Assembly: GCF_040493455.1 (NCBI RefSeq)
Contig: NZ_JANFDA010000004.1
Coordinates: 186,001-250,000 of the forward strand
DNA length: 64,000 nucleotides
Source: Microcosmobacter sp040493455
Lineage (GTDB): Bacteria; Bacteroidota; Bacteroidia; Flavobacteriales; Flavobacteriaceae
Reading direction: 5' to 3'
The notes below the pieces were generated by a model. It was not told the DNA's origin. It did not search any database and saw only the letters and a list, made by a program, of their open reading frames with translations. The translations under genes were made by a program, and so were the position numbers. This document shows, one piece after another, positions 9,012-17,656 of the stretch. Positions within the stretch are counted from its first letter, which is position 1. Each line of letters begins with the position of its first letter.

Positions 9012-9761
9012 CTAATCGATTGCTTTAATAACTTTTCTGAAGTCTTCGGTCTCTACAATAATTACCTTTACTCCTTTATGGTTTAGGTTAATTCTTTCAG
9101 AATAAGAATTTTGAACAGATAGATTCTTATTATCGTAAATCATCTTCCCTAACAAATCATAAACTTTCACAGACACTTCAGAATATGTAGCGTTAGGAAT
9201 AAATAATCTATCATTGAAGTACTTCACCACGTTATTTGAAGCATTGACATCTCCAATACTAAGTGTAGAATCTTTCATAGCATCGGTAAGGTCTATGTAT
9301 AAGTTCTCCGTCTGATTATTTGGCTGTCCTAATCCCCCAAACTGATTCTGAAACAATAAGTTGAATCCAAAAACCATTGTTCCATCTGGTACAGAACTAT
9401 ACTCATCCGCCAGATTAATAATAATGCTATAGGTATTTGGTTGCGCATTATTATCTCCGTCTATTAATACCAAAACTGGATGTGAGACCAAATAATCATT
9501 AAAATCTGGCGCACCTTGAAACGGTCCGTCAACTGTATCTAAGCCTCCATACATATAAATCTGATCTTGAAATTGCGTGTAGAAATTTTGAATAATGTCT
9601 ACATCTTCAAAAACAATTATAATATCATCATTTACTGTTGAAGTAGCAGTAACCGTAAATCCCGATCCGTTATATCCAGATAGATTTACTGTTTCTTGAG
9701 CGAATAACACAAAAGTGTTTGCAATTAATAGCGTAAAAAGAAAACGTAATTTTAATGTCAT
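9012..9761 (-). CDS. Secreted protein with T9SS-like sorting tail
   Basis: A 249-residue exported protein, convergent with the LacI gene and only 3 bases from it. Residues 1-21 are a signal peptide ending FVLFAQ. The body (about 25-165) is beta-rich with no known catalytic motif; it contains DVDIIQNFYTQFQDQIYMYG and a run of Asp/Asn that could bind cations. The C-terminal 80 residues (RLFIPNATYSEVSVKVYDLL, ending FRKVIKAID) resemble a type A T9SS sorting domain, although the usual YPNP motif is degenerate. Probably surface-exposed. Function is unknown. Confidence 0.75.
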   Translation of the reverse strand: MTLKLRFLFTLLIANTFVLFAQETVNLSGYNGSGFTVTATSTVNDDIIIVFEDVDIIQNFYTQFQDQIYMYGGLDTVDGPFQGAPDFNDYLVSHPVLVLIDGDNNAQPNTYSIIINLADEYSSVPDGTMVFGFNLLFQNQFGGLGQPNNQTENLYIDLTDAMKDSTLSIGDVNASNNVVKYFNDRLFIPNATYSEVSVKVYDLLGKMIYDNKNLSVQNSYSERINLNHKGVKVIIVETEDFRKVIKAID

Positions 9762-10010
9762 AGTGAATGGGTTTATAACAAATTTAGAAAAAAATGCTTC
9801 AAACCTGATACTCTATTGTTTATCATTATTCACATAATATGTTAGTTAATTAACATCCATGTTTTCAATCTATGTGTTTTTTTGATTAATTTCATAGATT
9901 AATACCTTAACTAATTCATTAGACACATTTACAAAGCGAATCATATCGATAACTCAAAACAACTTTTATAATAATACTTAAGCCAATAGATTTGGATAAA
10001 ACAAAGAATT

Positions 10011-10460
10011 ATGAAAACACAAATTAAATTAACACAGTACAAAGTATTTAGCTTAGCCGCTTTAGTGCTAAGCTTTGCGATGATTGCAGGGTTAAATACT
10101 GCAAATGCTCAGAGTGAGGCTGCAAAAACGAGTTTACTCTCTAATGTTGTAAAAGCTTCAGACCAAACAACTATCAAAGGAAATGTAAGGGATAACACAG
10201 GCCCATTACCTGGAGCCAGTGTCGCCCTAAAGGGAACAGAAATCGCCACTTACACAGATAAAGATGGTGTTTTTGTATTCCCTCAAGACTTGAATCCAGG
10301 AGATATTTTGGTTTTTAGCTATTTAGGATACAAAACTCAAGAGATCGTTATCAAGGAAGACACTACTGTTCTACGAATTGTTTTAGAAGAAGAATTGATA
10401 GACATTTTAGAGTCTGTACAGGTAAACAAACCTTATAAATCTAAGCGTAAGGGCTCTTAA
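10011..10460 (+). CDS. Exported carboxypeptidase-regulatory-like domain protein
   Basis: A 149-residue protein with a signal peptide (about 1-33, ending NTANAQ). A single carboxypeptidase-D regulatory-like beta-sandwich follows, about residues 54-125: TIKGNVRDNTGPLPGASVAL, then GDILVFSYLGYKTQEIVI. This is the domain normally found in front of SusC-type TonB receptors, but no plug or barrel follows. The last residues are basic (KPYKSKRKGS). Stand-alone copies are common in Flavobacteriia and their job is unknown. A perfect 8-base inverted repeat (AGCTTAGC/GCTAAGCT, 10050-10074) lies in the signal-peptide codons. The next gene follows after 24 bases in the same direction. Confidence 0.82.
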   Translation: MKTQIKLTQYKVFSLAALVLSFAMIAGLNTANAQSEAAKTSLLSNVVKASDQTTIKGNVRDNTGPLPGASVALKGTEIATYTDKDGVFVFPQDLNPGDILVFSYLGYKTQEIVIKEDTTVLRIVLEEELIDILESVQVNKPYKSKRKGS

Positions 10461-10484
10461 TACCTTATAACAAATTTCTCTTAG

Positions 10485-11498
10485 ATGAAATTTCTTGTAC
10501 ATCTGTTATGCCTTGTTTTTGCATGCCATGTAAGTGCGCAAGTATCTGATTTTGATCATATAAATTTTCGAAAAGCAGATAGTACAGCATTGGCATGCAA
10601 GGATGAAGGTCTTACTAATCTAACTGGATTGGCCAGTAGGCTTACATCAAATTTGGATACAGATGTAGAACGATTTAGAGCTATCTACATTTGGGTAACG
10701 AGTAATATTGAAAATGATTACGGTTTCTTTTTAAAGAACAAGAGAAAAAGAAAGCGCTATAAAAATGATAGCATACTGCTCAAAAACTGGAACGATCGCT
10801 TTAAAAAAGATCTATTTTCTAAGCTTCTTAATAACAAGAAAACAATTTGTACTGGTTATGCATATCTAATCAAAGAGTTGTCTGTGTTGGCAGATATCAA
10901 CTGTACCATAGTTCAAGGGTATGCCAAAACAAGCACAACTAATCTCGACAACTTAGATACTCCAAACCACTCTTGGAATGCTGTACAGCTCGATGGCAAA
11001 TGGTACCTCTGTGATCCTACTTGGTCTAGTGGTTTGATAAATCCAGATAATAATCAGTTTACATTTCAGTACAATAATGGGTATTTCTTAGCTGAACCTA
11101 GATTATTTATAAAGAATCACTTTCCTGCAGATACCAAATGGACACTTTTAGGAGACGACGCTCCTACTTTTGATGACTTCCTAGAGTCACCAATCATTTA
11201 TGGTAAAGGGTTTTCTAATTTGGCGCTACACAACACGCCTAAAAAAATGCATAATACCGTTAGAAAGCACGAAACCGTGACGTTTGAGTACAAATTACAT
11301 AAGTTCATTAATACAGAAGATGTCGTCATTGTTCTGGACAGAGGTGTAAAAAACAGAACTATAAAACCTTCTCCTACCATCGATAAAGATAACACCTTAA
11401 CCATAGAGTTTGAATTTGATCAAACTGGTTTCTATGATGTGCATCTAATGATTGAAGATGATTACATCTCCACATATACTTTCAATGTAAAAAAGTAG
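10485..11498 (+). CDS. Secreted transglutaminase-like protein
   Basis: A 337-residue protein with a signal peptide (MKFLVHLLCLVFACHVSAQ). The transglutaminase/protease-like core shows the Cys-His-Asp order: Cys in KKTICTGYAYL, His in NHSWNAVQL and Asp in CDPTWSSG. A C-terminal beta-rich region (about 240-337) begins PKKMHNTVRKHETV and may be an immunoglobulin-like domain. Such proteins in bacteria are mostly papain-fold peptidases or crosslinkers of unknown substrate. It is probably co-transcribed with the regulatory-domain protein 24 bases upstream. Fold assignment is good; activity is untested. Confidence 0.82.
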   Translation: MKFLVHLLCLVFACHVSAQVSDFDHINFRKADSTALACKDEGLTNLTGLASRLTSNLDTDVERFRAIYIWVTSNIENDYGFFLKNKRKRKRYKNDSILLKNWNDRFKKDLFSKLLNNKKTICTGYAYLIKELSVLADINCTIVQGYAKTSTTNLDNLDTPNHSWNAVQLDGKWYLCDPTWSSGLINPDNNQFTFQYNNGYFLAEPRLFIKNHFPADTKWTLLGDDAPTFDDFLESPIIYGKGFSNLALHNTPKKMHNTVRKHETVTFEYKLHKFINTEDVVIVLDRGVKNRTIKPSPTIDKDNTLTIEFEFDQTGFYDVHLMIEDDYISTYTFNVKK

Positions 11499-11610
11499 TT
11501 TTAGCGAATCTAGCAGGATTAGATTTTTTGCAAAAATGATAGGATTGCTAGCGCATCCCTAGCGCTACGCGCTGAAAACCAACAAAAGAAATTACAGCTA
11601 CATCCAAAAT

Positions 11611-11642
11611 AAAAAAGCAAGCTCTTTATTTTGAACTTGCTT
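11611..11642 (-). terminator. Rho-independent terminator of tRNA-Arg
   Basis: Read on the minus strand, AAGCAAG and CTTGCTT (11636-11642 and 11615-11621) form a 7-bp stem with a 14-base loop followed by six T. It lies 28 bases beyond the 3' end of tRNA-Arg. Confidence 0.7.
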
Positions 11643-11669
11643 CATTTCAACTTTTTGTCGGTTTATTCG

Positions 11670-11743
11670 TGACCACGGCAGGATTCAAACCTGCGACCGC
11701 TGGAGCCGAAATCCAGTGCTCTATTCAGCTGAGCTACGTGGCC
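11670..11743 (-). tRNA. tRNA-Arg (anticodon TCG)
   Basis: A 74-base cloverleaf on the minus strand. The acceptor GGCCACG pairs with CGTGGTC, the D-arm is GCTC/GAGC, the anticodon stem CTGGA/TCCAG encloses loop TTTCGGC (anticodon TCG, reading CGA/CGG-type Arg codons), and the T-arm is GCAGG/CCTGC with TTTGAAT. The discriminator is A. CCA is not encoded, as is usual in this phylum. The 170 bases between the upstream transglutaminase gene and this tRNA hold only its terminator and a short direct repeat (CTAGCGC twice, 11548-11565). Confidence 0.96.
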
Positions 11744-11757
11744 TTTATTGATATCAA

Positions 11758-12207
11758 CTAAGACAATTTAGCCTTAACAATAGTCGATATAGTTTTACCA
11801 TCGGCTTGCCCAGCAAGTTGCTTGCTTACAATACCCATTACTCGTCCCATATCCTTCATACCTTCTGCTCCTATTTCATCAATAGTCATTACAACTACTT
11901 TTTCAATCTCTTCTTCACTAAGAGCTTCTGGCAAAAATTGACTAATGACTTCAGCTTCATCGATTTCAGGTAGTGCTAAGTCTTTTCGATCTTGTTCTAA
12001 ATAAACCGCAGCACTATCCTTACGTTGCTTTACAAGTTTTTGAAGTAATTTCAATTCCTGTTCTTCAGTCAATTCTCCACTAGATCCACTTTCAGTCTGA
12101 GCCAAAAGTATTGCTGATTTAACTGCTCTTAAAGCTGTTAATGCTACTTGATCTTTCTCTTTCATGGCTGTCTTCATTGCAGCCATAACGTCTTGTTGTA
12201 AACTCAT
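11758..12207 (-). CDS. GatB/YqeY domain protein
   Basis: A 149-residue soluble protein of the YqeY family, related to the C-terminal tRNA-binding tail domain of GatB. I start at ATG 12207 (MSLQQDVMAAMKTAMKEKDQ), the usual family start; the 25 codons upstream cross the ftsZ terminator and are not family sequence. Motifs LTALRAVKSAI, then QFLPEALSEEEI and MGRVMGIVSKQLAGQADGK are typical. The family is proposed to have a tRNA-linked role, not proven. It is the last gene at the end of the dcw cluster, separated from ftsZ by a terminator. Confidence 0.93.
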   Translation of the reverse strand: MSLQQDVMAAMKTAMKEKDQVALTALRAVKSAILLAQTESGSSGELTEEQELKLLQKLVKQRKDSAAVYLEQDRKDLALPEIDEAEVISQFLPEALSEEEIEKVVVMTIDEIGAEGMKDMGRVMGIVSKQLAGQADGKTISTIVKAKLS

Positions 12208-12235
12208 TGTGTTTAATTTATTTAGAACTGCGAAG

Positions 12236-12277
12236 ATAAAAAGAAAACCCGAAAAGCTGGCATCGCTTTTCGGGTTT
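12236..12277 (-). terminator. Rho-independent terminator of ftsZ / dcw operon
   Basis: A perfect 13-bp stem on the minus strand (AAACCCGAAAAGC / GCTTTTCGGGTTT, 12245-12277) with a 7-base loop, followed by a T-rich run (TCTTTTTA). It lies 34 bases after the ftsZ stop and ends the dcw transcript before the yqeY-like gene. Confidence 0.9.
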
Positions 12278-12310
12278 GACAAGTGTGAAACACTAAACTA
12301 AAATTTGCTA

Positions 12311-14221
12311 TTAATCTACGTTGTCGTGTAAAAATGAATTGTTACTTCTTAGCTGAATATCGTCGTTGTCGTCAGTTCCAACGGATAGTCTAGAAGCATT
12401 CGTTTCTGAAGAGTGTTGTGTCTCTTCTAGATTCACACCTTGTCTTTTATAAGCAGGTTCTTTTTCTATTTCATCAATCTTTGCATTATTGAACTTGTAG
12501 TTGAAATCTTTCATCTTTCTTCTGCGTTCATCGGCTCTCGCCTTTAGCAATTCTGAAATAGGGCTGTTCATCGGGTCTATCTCTTCTTGTTCATCAGCCT
12601 TTTCATCTTCGGCTGGTAGAACTTTCTTTTCGAAAACTATTTCTTCTTCTACTTCTGGCTCAACAGCAGCAGCTTTGTTCATAGAAGATTCGTAAGTTGT
12701 TACATCTTCGAGCGCATAACGTCTCTCTCCTGTTTCGTTAGCTTCTGTTACAGGAATCATCTCGGTATACTCAACATCCATATCTTTCACCTCTTCATCT
12801 AAAGAGAACAATATCTTCTCCTCTTTTGCTGGCTCTTCTTCCTCTATTGGTTCCGATAATGGTAAGTCGAAAGTTAAAGTGATTTGTTCTTCTTCCGTAT
12901 CTTCTACCACAACTTCTTCAACTTCATTAACAGGTGTAATTACAAAATCATCTTCTATGGTTTCTACAGTAGCTTCTGGTGTATCCAATACTTCATCATA
13001 CACCACACTAATATTTTTTATGAATTCTGTTGTTGGAATCAAATCCATTGGATCAGCTTCATTCTCTTCCATGTCGTCATCCGTAAGCGTATGAATAACA
13101 ACCTCTTCTTCCTCTTTTTCCAGAACAATTTCAGGAGCAATAATTGCTGGGTCAGCTTCCTTCACATTGATATCTTCATCATCCTCTAAGGCATGAACAA
13201 CTTTTTTAGCCTCAGTATTAGATAATTCGTTTTGCTGATCAACATTAAAGCCTGTTGCGATAATCGTCACTGCAATTGCTTCTTCTAGAGATTCATCTTC
13301 ACCAACACCCATAATGATATTGGCACCATGACCTGCTTCACTTTGAATATGGTCATTGATCTCTCCAATCTCATCGATGGTGATTTCTTGTGAACCAGAA
13401 ACGATAAGCAACAATACATTTTTGGCTCCAGTAATTTTATTATCGTTTAATAATGGAGAGTCTAAAGCTTTCATGATTGCTTCTTGCGCTCTGGTTTGCC
13501 CAGATGCAGTTGCAGATCCCATTATTGCAGTACCGCTATTACTAAGTACTGTTTTAGCATCGCGTAAATCGATGTTTTGAGTATAGTGATGTGTAATTAC
13601 TTCTGCTATTCCTCTAGATGCTGTCGATAAGACTTCATCGGCTTTAGAGAATCCTGCCTTGAACCCAAGATTTCCATACACTTCTCTAAGCTTATTATTG
13701 TTAATTACAATCAATGAGTCTACATGCTGTCTAAGGTTTTCTACACCTAGCTGAGCTTGTTTATTTCTCATCTTACCTTCAAACTGAAATGGCATTGTAA
13801 CAATACCTACAGTAAGAATATTTAATTCTTTTGCCATTTTAGCAATAATAGGTGCTGCTCCAGTTCCGGTACCACCTCCCATACCAGCTGTGATAAATAT
13901 CATTTTGGTATTGGTATCTAACATTCTACGAATGTCTTCTAAGCTTTCTACAGCTGCTTGCTCTCCTACTTCTGGATTGGCTCCTGCACCTAATCCTTCG
14001 GTAAGGTTTACTCCTAATTGGATTTTATTTGGGACACCACTATTCTGTAGTGCTTGTGCATCTGTATTGCAGATGACAAAGTCTACACCTTTAATTCCTT
14101 GTTGGAACATGTGGTTAATGGCATTGCTTCCCCCTCCTCCTACACCAATAACCTTAATCACATTGGATTGGTTTTTTGGTAAATCGAAAGCAATATTGCC
14201 AAAATCGTTTTTGTTGCTCAT
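12311..14221 (-). CDS. ftsZ: Cell division GTPase FtsZ with long C-terminal extension
   Basis: Tubulin-like GTPase that forms the Z ring. The nucleotide loop GGGGSNAINHM (about 28-38) and tubulin signature GMGGGTGTGAAP (113-124) are intact, as is the T7-loop region GFSKADEVL. The conserved core ends near residue 330. The protein is 636 residues against about 380 in Escherichia coli: a linker of about 270 residues rich in Glu, Asp, Val and Thr follows, then a short conserved piece (EKEPAYKRQGVNLEE) and a hydrophilic tail ending FLHDNVD. The long acidic linker is typical of Bacteroidota. It lies 47 bases after ftsA and is last in the division operon. Confidence 0.97.
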   Translation of the reverse strand: MSNKNDFGNIAFDLPKNQSNVIKVIGVGGGGSNAINHMFQQGIKGVDFVICNTDAQALQNSGVPNKIQLGVNLTEGLGAGANPEVGEQAAVESLEDIRRMLDTNTKMIFITAGMGGGTGTGAAPIIAKMAKELNILTVGIVTMPFQFEGKMRNKQAQLGVENLRQHVDSLIVINNNKLREVYGNLGFKAGFSKADEVLSTASRGIAEVITHHYTQNIDLRDAKTVLSNSGTAIMGSATASGQTRAQEAIMKALDSPLLNDNKITGAKNVLLLIVSGSQEITIDEIGEINDHIQSEAGHGANIIMGVGEDESLEEAIAVTIIATGFNVDQQNELSNTEAKKVVHALEDDEDINVKEADPAIIAPEIVLEKEEEEVVIHTLTDDDMEENEADPMDLIPTTEFIKNISVVYDEVLDTPEATVETIEDDFVITPVNEVEEVVVEDTEEEQITLTFDLPLSEPIEEEEPAKEEKILFSLDEEVKDMDVEYTEMIPVTEANETGERRYALEDVTTYESSMNKAAAVEPEVEEEIVFEKKVLPAEDEKADEQEEIDPMNSPISELLKARADERRRKMKDFNYKFNNAKIDEIEKEPAYKRQGVNLEETQHSSETNASRLSVGTDDNDDIQLRSNNSFLHDNVD

Positions 14222-14268
14222 GTAATCAGTTTTTGGGTTCTATAATTGATTAATTAACTGTCTTTATT

Positions 14269-15591
14269 TTATTCTGCGTTATCTAAAAAATCTTTAACGC
14301 GCTCCGTGAGTTTATCCAAAAAGGATTTGCGCTCTGGTTTTTGCACTGGCTCTTCTTCTGGCATTGCTTCTGCTTCAGAAGATTCCATTTGCTCTGCCAT
14401 TGCTGCTCTTTCTTCAACACGTTTGCGCTCTTGTCGTTTTAAACCATCCATAACCAATCCTACTGCGGTAGCAAATAATGGACTGGTAATGTCTTCATCA
14501 CTTCCTCCTGCCAAATGCTCGTTAGGATAGCCTATTCTGGTATCCATACCAGTGATGTACTCAACTAATTGCTTTAAGTGTTTTAGTTGGCTTCCTCCTC
14601 CTGTTAAAACTATTCCTGCAATGAGTTTTTTCTTCTGCTCTTCGTGTCCGTAGTTCTTTATTTCTACATAAACTTGCTCGATGATTTCTACAACTCTCGC
14701 GTGAATGATTTTAGATAAATTCTTTAATGTTATTTCCTTTGGATCTCTTCCTCTTAACCCTGGAATCGATACAATTTCATTATCCTTGTTTTCACCTGGC
14801 CAAGCCGAACCAAATTTTATTTTTAGCAACTCTGCTTGCTTCTCTATGATGGAGCAGCCTTCTTTGATGTCTTCTGTAATGACATTACCACCAAAAGGGA
14901 TTACTGCTGTATGTCTTATAATGCCATCTTTGAACACCGCTAAATCTGTTGTTCCTCCACCTATATCAATCAATGCGACTCCAGCTTCTTTTTCTTCTTG
15001 ACTCAAGACTGCGTTTGCAGATGCTAATGGCTCTAAGGTGATGCCTTCTAGTTCTAGTCCTGAACTCTTCACACATCTACCAATATTTCTTATGGATGAA
15101 ACCTGACCAACTACAACATGGAAGTTCGCTTCTAATCGACCTCCATACATACCCTTTGGCTCTTTAATTTCAGCCTGTCCATCAACTTTATATTCTTGTG
15201 GCAATACATGAATAATTTCTTCACCTGGAAGCATCACCAACTTATGTACTTGGTTAATCAAACGATCTATATCTTCATCATCAATCACCATTTCTGAATT
15301 AGCTCTGGTGATATAATCACTATGCTGAAGGCTTCTAATGTGCTGCCCAGCAATTCCTACGGTAACCTCGTCTATTTTTTGTCCTGCTTCGGCTTCTGCT
15401 TCTTGTACAGCTTGCTGAATGGATTGGATCGTTTGCGTAATGTTATTGACCACGCCTCTATGCACACCAAGGCTTTTGGATTTTCCTATACCCAAAATCT
15501 CGAGCTTGTCGTACTCATTCTTACGACCTATCATAGCCACAATCTTTGTGGTTCCTATGTCTAATCCTACTGAAATCTTGTTGCTTTCCAT
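14269..15591 (-). CDS. ftsA: Cell division protein FtsA
   Basis: Actin-like ATPase that tethers FtsZ to the membrane; 440 residues. The phosphate-1 motif is SVGLDIGTTKIVAMIG (8-23). The second phosphate motif ALIDIGGGTTDLAVF and the adenosine motif IVLTGGGSQLKHL are present, along with the 1C domain (about 85-165). The C-terminal tail is FLDKLTERVKDFLDNAE, which fits the membrane-binding amphipathic helix of the family. It starts 3 bases after ftsQ stops, so the two are probably translationally coupled. Confidence 0.97.
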   Translation of the reverse strand: MESNKISVGLDIGTTKIVAMIGRKNEYDKLEILGIGKSKSLGVHRGVVNNITQTIQSIQQAVQEAEAEAGQKIDEVTVGIAGQHIRSLQHSDYITRANSEMVIDDEDIDRLINQVHKLVMLPGEEIIHVLPQEYKVDGQAEIKEPKGMYGGRLEANFHVVVGQVSSIRNIGRCVKSSGLELEGITLEPLASANAVLSQEEKEAGVALIDIGGGTTDLAVFKDGIIRHTAVIPFGGNVITEDIKEGCSIIEKQAELLKIKFGSAWPGENKDNEIVSIPGLRGRDPKEITLKNLSKIIHARVVEIIEQVYVEIKNYGHEEQKKKLIAGIVLTGGGSQLKHLKQLVEYITGMDTRIGYPNEHLAGGSDEDITSPLFATAVGLVMDGLKRQERKRVEERAAMAEQMESSEAEAMPEEEPVQKPERKSFLDKLTERVKDFLDNAE

Positions 15592-15594
15592 AGT

Positions 15595-16314
15595 TTATTT
15601 TTTAGTGCATATCACTTGGCTATCAAACTTTAAATTCACTATACTATAACTATCTATAGTTTTGTCCTTAATGGCTTTTTTGTAAAAGGCTTTAAGGTTA
15701 TTAATCTTTTTATCTAATTGTTGTAAACTACCTAGTTGAATTTTAAAGTCATTACCGCGTACTCTTAAGTCTATGGTTTCATCTTCATTTTGATGAATCG
15801 CAATGACGTGCGTTTTGAGGAACTCATCAGATTGAATCTTTTGAGCAACTTTAAAAATTTTAGCTAGCTTATTCTTTTTCACAACACCAGTAACCAGAGG
15901 TACTCTTGCAGAATAATTAGTTGACAACGGCATAAAAGAACCCTCATCATCTATGTAATACGACGCATTAGTATGAACTCTTGCAATAGGCTTTTTCTGT
16001 TCGATTTCGGCCGTAAGCACACCACTCACTGACATATGTACTTGTGCCTCTTTAATCATGGGGTTAGAGTTTAGGGCGACTTCTAATCGGTTCAAATCTA
16101 TAACTTCTTTAGGCTTGTCCGTAACACTCTGTTGATTTTGTATTAACAATTTACTAACAGCCTCTTGGGTAATATATAGGTTATTTTCTCCTGAAAATTT
16201 GATCTTAGGTTCTTCTACTTTTCTTACTGAATTTCTATGTGCCGAAAAGGCAAACAAAAACACCACTAACACTAGTAATACAAAGACTTTTATGTAATTA
16301 TAATTAACTCGCAA
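15595..16314 (-). CDS. ftsQ: Cell division protein FtsQ/DivIB
   Basis: A 239-residue single-pass inner membrane protein with a membrane segment at about residues 8-26, followed by a periplasmic POTRA-like region (about 36-105) and the FtsQ beta domain (VHTNASYYIDDEGSFMPLS). It belongs to the divisome FtsQLB complex. The call rests on the membrane topology, the size and above all the position between murC and ftsA. Sequence conservation is low, as usual for this family. Its start overlaps the murC end by 11 bases. Confidence 0.9.
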   Translation of the reverse strand: MRVNYNYIKVFVLLVLVVFLFAFSAHRNSVRKVEEPKIKFSGENNLYITQEAVSKLLIQNQQSVTDKPKEVIDLNRLEVALNSNPMIKEAQVHMSVSGVLTAEIEQKKPIARVHTNASYYIDDEGSFMPLSTNYSARVPLVTGVVKKNKLAKIFKVAQKIQSDEFLKTHVIAIHQNEDETIDLRVRGNDFKIQLGSLQQLDKKINNLKAFYKKAIKDKTIDSYSIVNLKFDSQVICTKK

Positions 16315-17656
16315 TTTGTAATGCTTCTTTAATACGTTGTACTTCTTCTCCTATATCACCCGCGCCAATAGTAATTACAACTTGCAATTCTCTGGTTTGC
16401 AAATCATTAACTATATCTTTCTTTTCTATTAATTTTTTATTCTGATTATCAATTTTTTCTAATAACCAATCTGAAGTAACGCCTTCGATTGGCAATTCTC
16501 TTGCTGGATAAATTGGCAATAAAATAATGTTATCGAACAACGATAGTGCTTCAGCAAATTCATCAGCAAAATCTTGAGTTCTGCTGAATAAATGTGGTTG
16601 AAAAATGGCCAAAACCTGTTTTTCTGGATACATTTCTCTAACTGCTTGGTGCACTGCTTTGATTTCCTCAGGATGATGTGCATAATCATCAATAAAAACC
16701 AGCTCTTTGGTTTTAATTTGATACGTGAAACGTCGTTTTACTCCTTTGTAAGATGCTAAGGCCTTGACGAGCTGCTGGTGAGGGCAACCATACTCCACAG
16801 CCATCGCCAAGGCTATTAATGCATTCGACAGATTATGTCGTCCAGGTAGGCTAAATTCTACATCTTTAAGTGTGTGCTTTGGTGTCTTCACATCAAAAAC
16901 GTAGGTTCCACTTTTTATCTTAATATTTTGTACTGAATAGTCTGAATGGTCTTCTATACCATAGGTCATACCCTCTATAGAAAGTCCTTGTCTTGCAAAG
17001 AGTTTCCCATTGGGTTTTAACTGTTTTGTGAACGCTCTAAACGAATCTTCCAACGCTTCAACTTCACCATAGATGTCTAAATGATCTGCATCCATGGAAG
17101 TAATACAAATGAAGTCCGGAAAGAGGGTAAGGAACGAACGGTCAAATTCGTCTGCTTCAACAACTGTAACCTCTGTGCCATGTAGAATAAGGTTGGAATT
17201 ATAGTTTTCGCTTACGCCTCCCAAAAATGCTGTAACTGGCACCTCACAGCATTTTAGTAAATGTCCTAGAATACTGGTCGTCGTCGTCTTACCATGTGTT
17301 CCTGCAACGGCTAAACAGAAGGTGTTTTTTGTGATCTCCCCTAAAACAGCAGAACGTTTTAACACGTCATAGTTGTTGTTTCTAAAATATGTAAGCTCAG
17401 TATGTTCATTTGGAATCGCTGGTGTGTAAACTACTAATGTCGTTTCAGGGTTTAGATACTCGACTGGAATCAAATCAACATTATCTTCAAAATGAATAGA
17501 AACACCCAAATCTTCCAGTGCATCTGTAATGTCGGTTTGTGTTCTATCATAGCCAGCCACCTGCTTTCCGTTTGCAACAAAATAGCGTGCTAGAGCACTC
17601 ATACCGATACCTCCGATACCTATGAAATAAATGTTATGTGCTTTTTTTAACTCCAC
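16304..17656 (-). CDS. murC: UDP-N-acetylmuramate--L-alanine ligase MurC
   Basis: Cytoplasmic ATP-dependent ligase that adds L-Ala to UDP-MurNAc; 450 residues. The N-terminal Rossmann motif is GIGGIGMSALARYF (13-26) and the Mur P-loop is GTHGKTTTT (119-127). Further family marks are DEFDRSFL and FIDDYAHHPEEIKA. The start codon is GTG and overlaps the last base of the murG TAG stop, so translation is likely coupled. Three Mur domains are complete. Confidence 0.97.
   Translation of the reverse strand: MELKKAHNIYFIGIGGIGMSALARYFVANGKQVAGYDRTQTDITDALEDLGVSIHFEDNVDLIPVEYLNPETTLVVYTPAIPNEHTELTYFRNNNYDVLKRSAVLGEITKNTFCLAVAGTHGKTTTTSILGHLLKCCEVPVTAFLGGVSENYNSNLILHGTEVTVVEADEFDRSFLTLFPDFICITSMDADHLDIYGEVEALEDSFRAFTKQLKPNGKLFARQGLSIEGMTYGIEDHSDYSVQNIKIKSGTYVFDVKTPKHTLKDVEFSLPGRHNLSNALIALAMAVEYGCPHQQLVKALASYKGVKRRFTYQIKTKELVFIDDYAHHPEEIKAVHQAVREMYPEKQVLAIFQPHLFSRTQDFADEFAEALSLFDNIILLPIYPARELPIEGVTSDWLLEKIDNQNKKLIEKKDIVNDLQTRELQVVITIGAGDIGEEVQRIKEALQIAS

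Noticed and set aside
10050..10074. 8-bp inverted repeat in signal-peptide codons as regulator of translation
   Set aside because: Could be chance in Leu/Ala/Ser codons; no conserved context to support it.
11548..11565. Direct repeat CTAGCGC twice as attachment site or repeat element
   Set aside because: Only 7 bases, two copies, next to a tRNA but without integrase or mobile genes nearby.
12208..12282. N-terminal extension of the YqeY-like protein
   Set aside because: It is encoded by the ftsZ terminator hairpin; the family start is ATG 12207.
12501..13580. Plus-strand open frames rich in Ser and Phe opposite ftsZ
   Set aside because: They mirror the acidic linker and core of ftsZ in antisense; composition and lack of signals show they are shadows.
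16843..16853. GGTAGGCTAAA in murC as a fourth copy of the 11-mer
   Set aside because: One mismatch, inside a coding sequence and not upstream of any start; likely chance.
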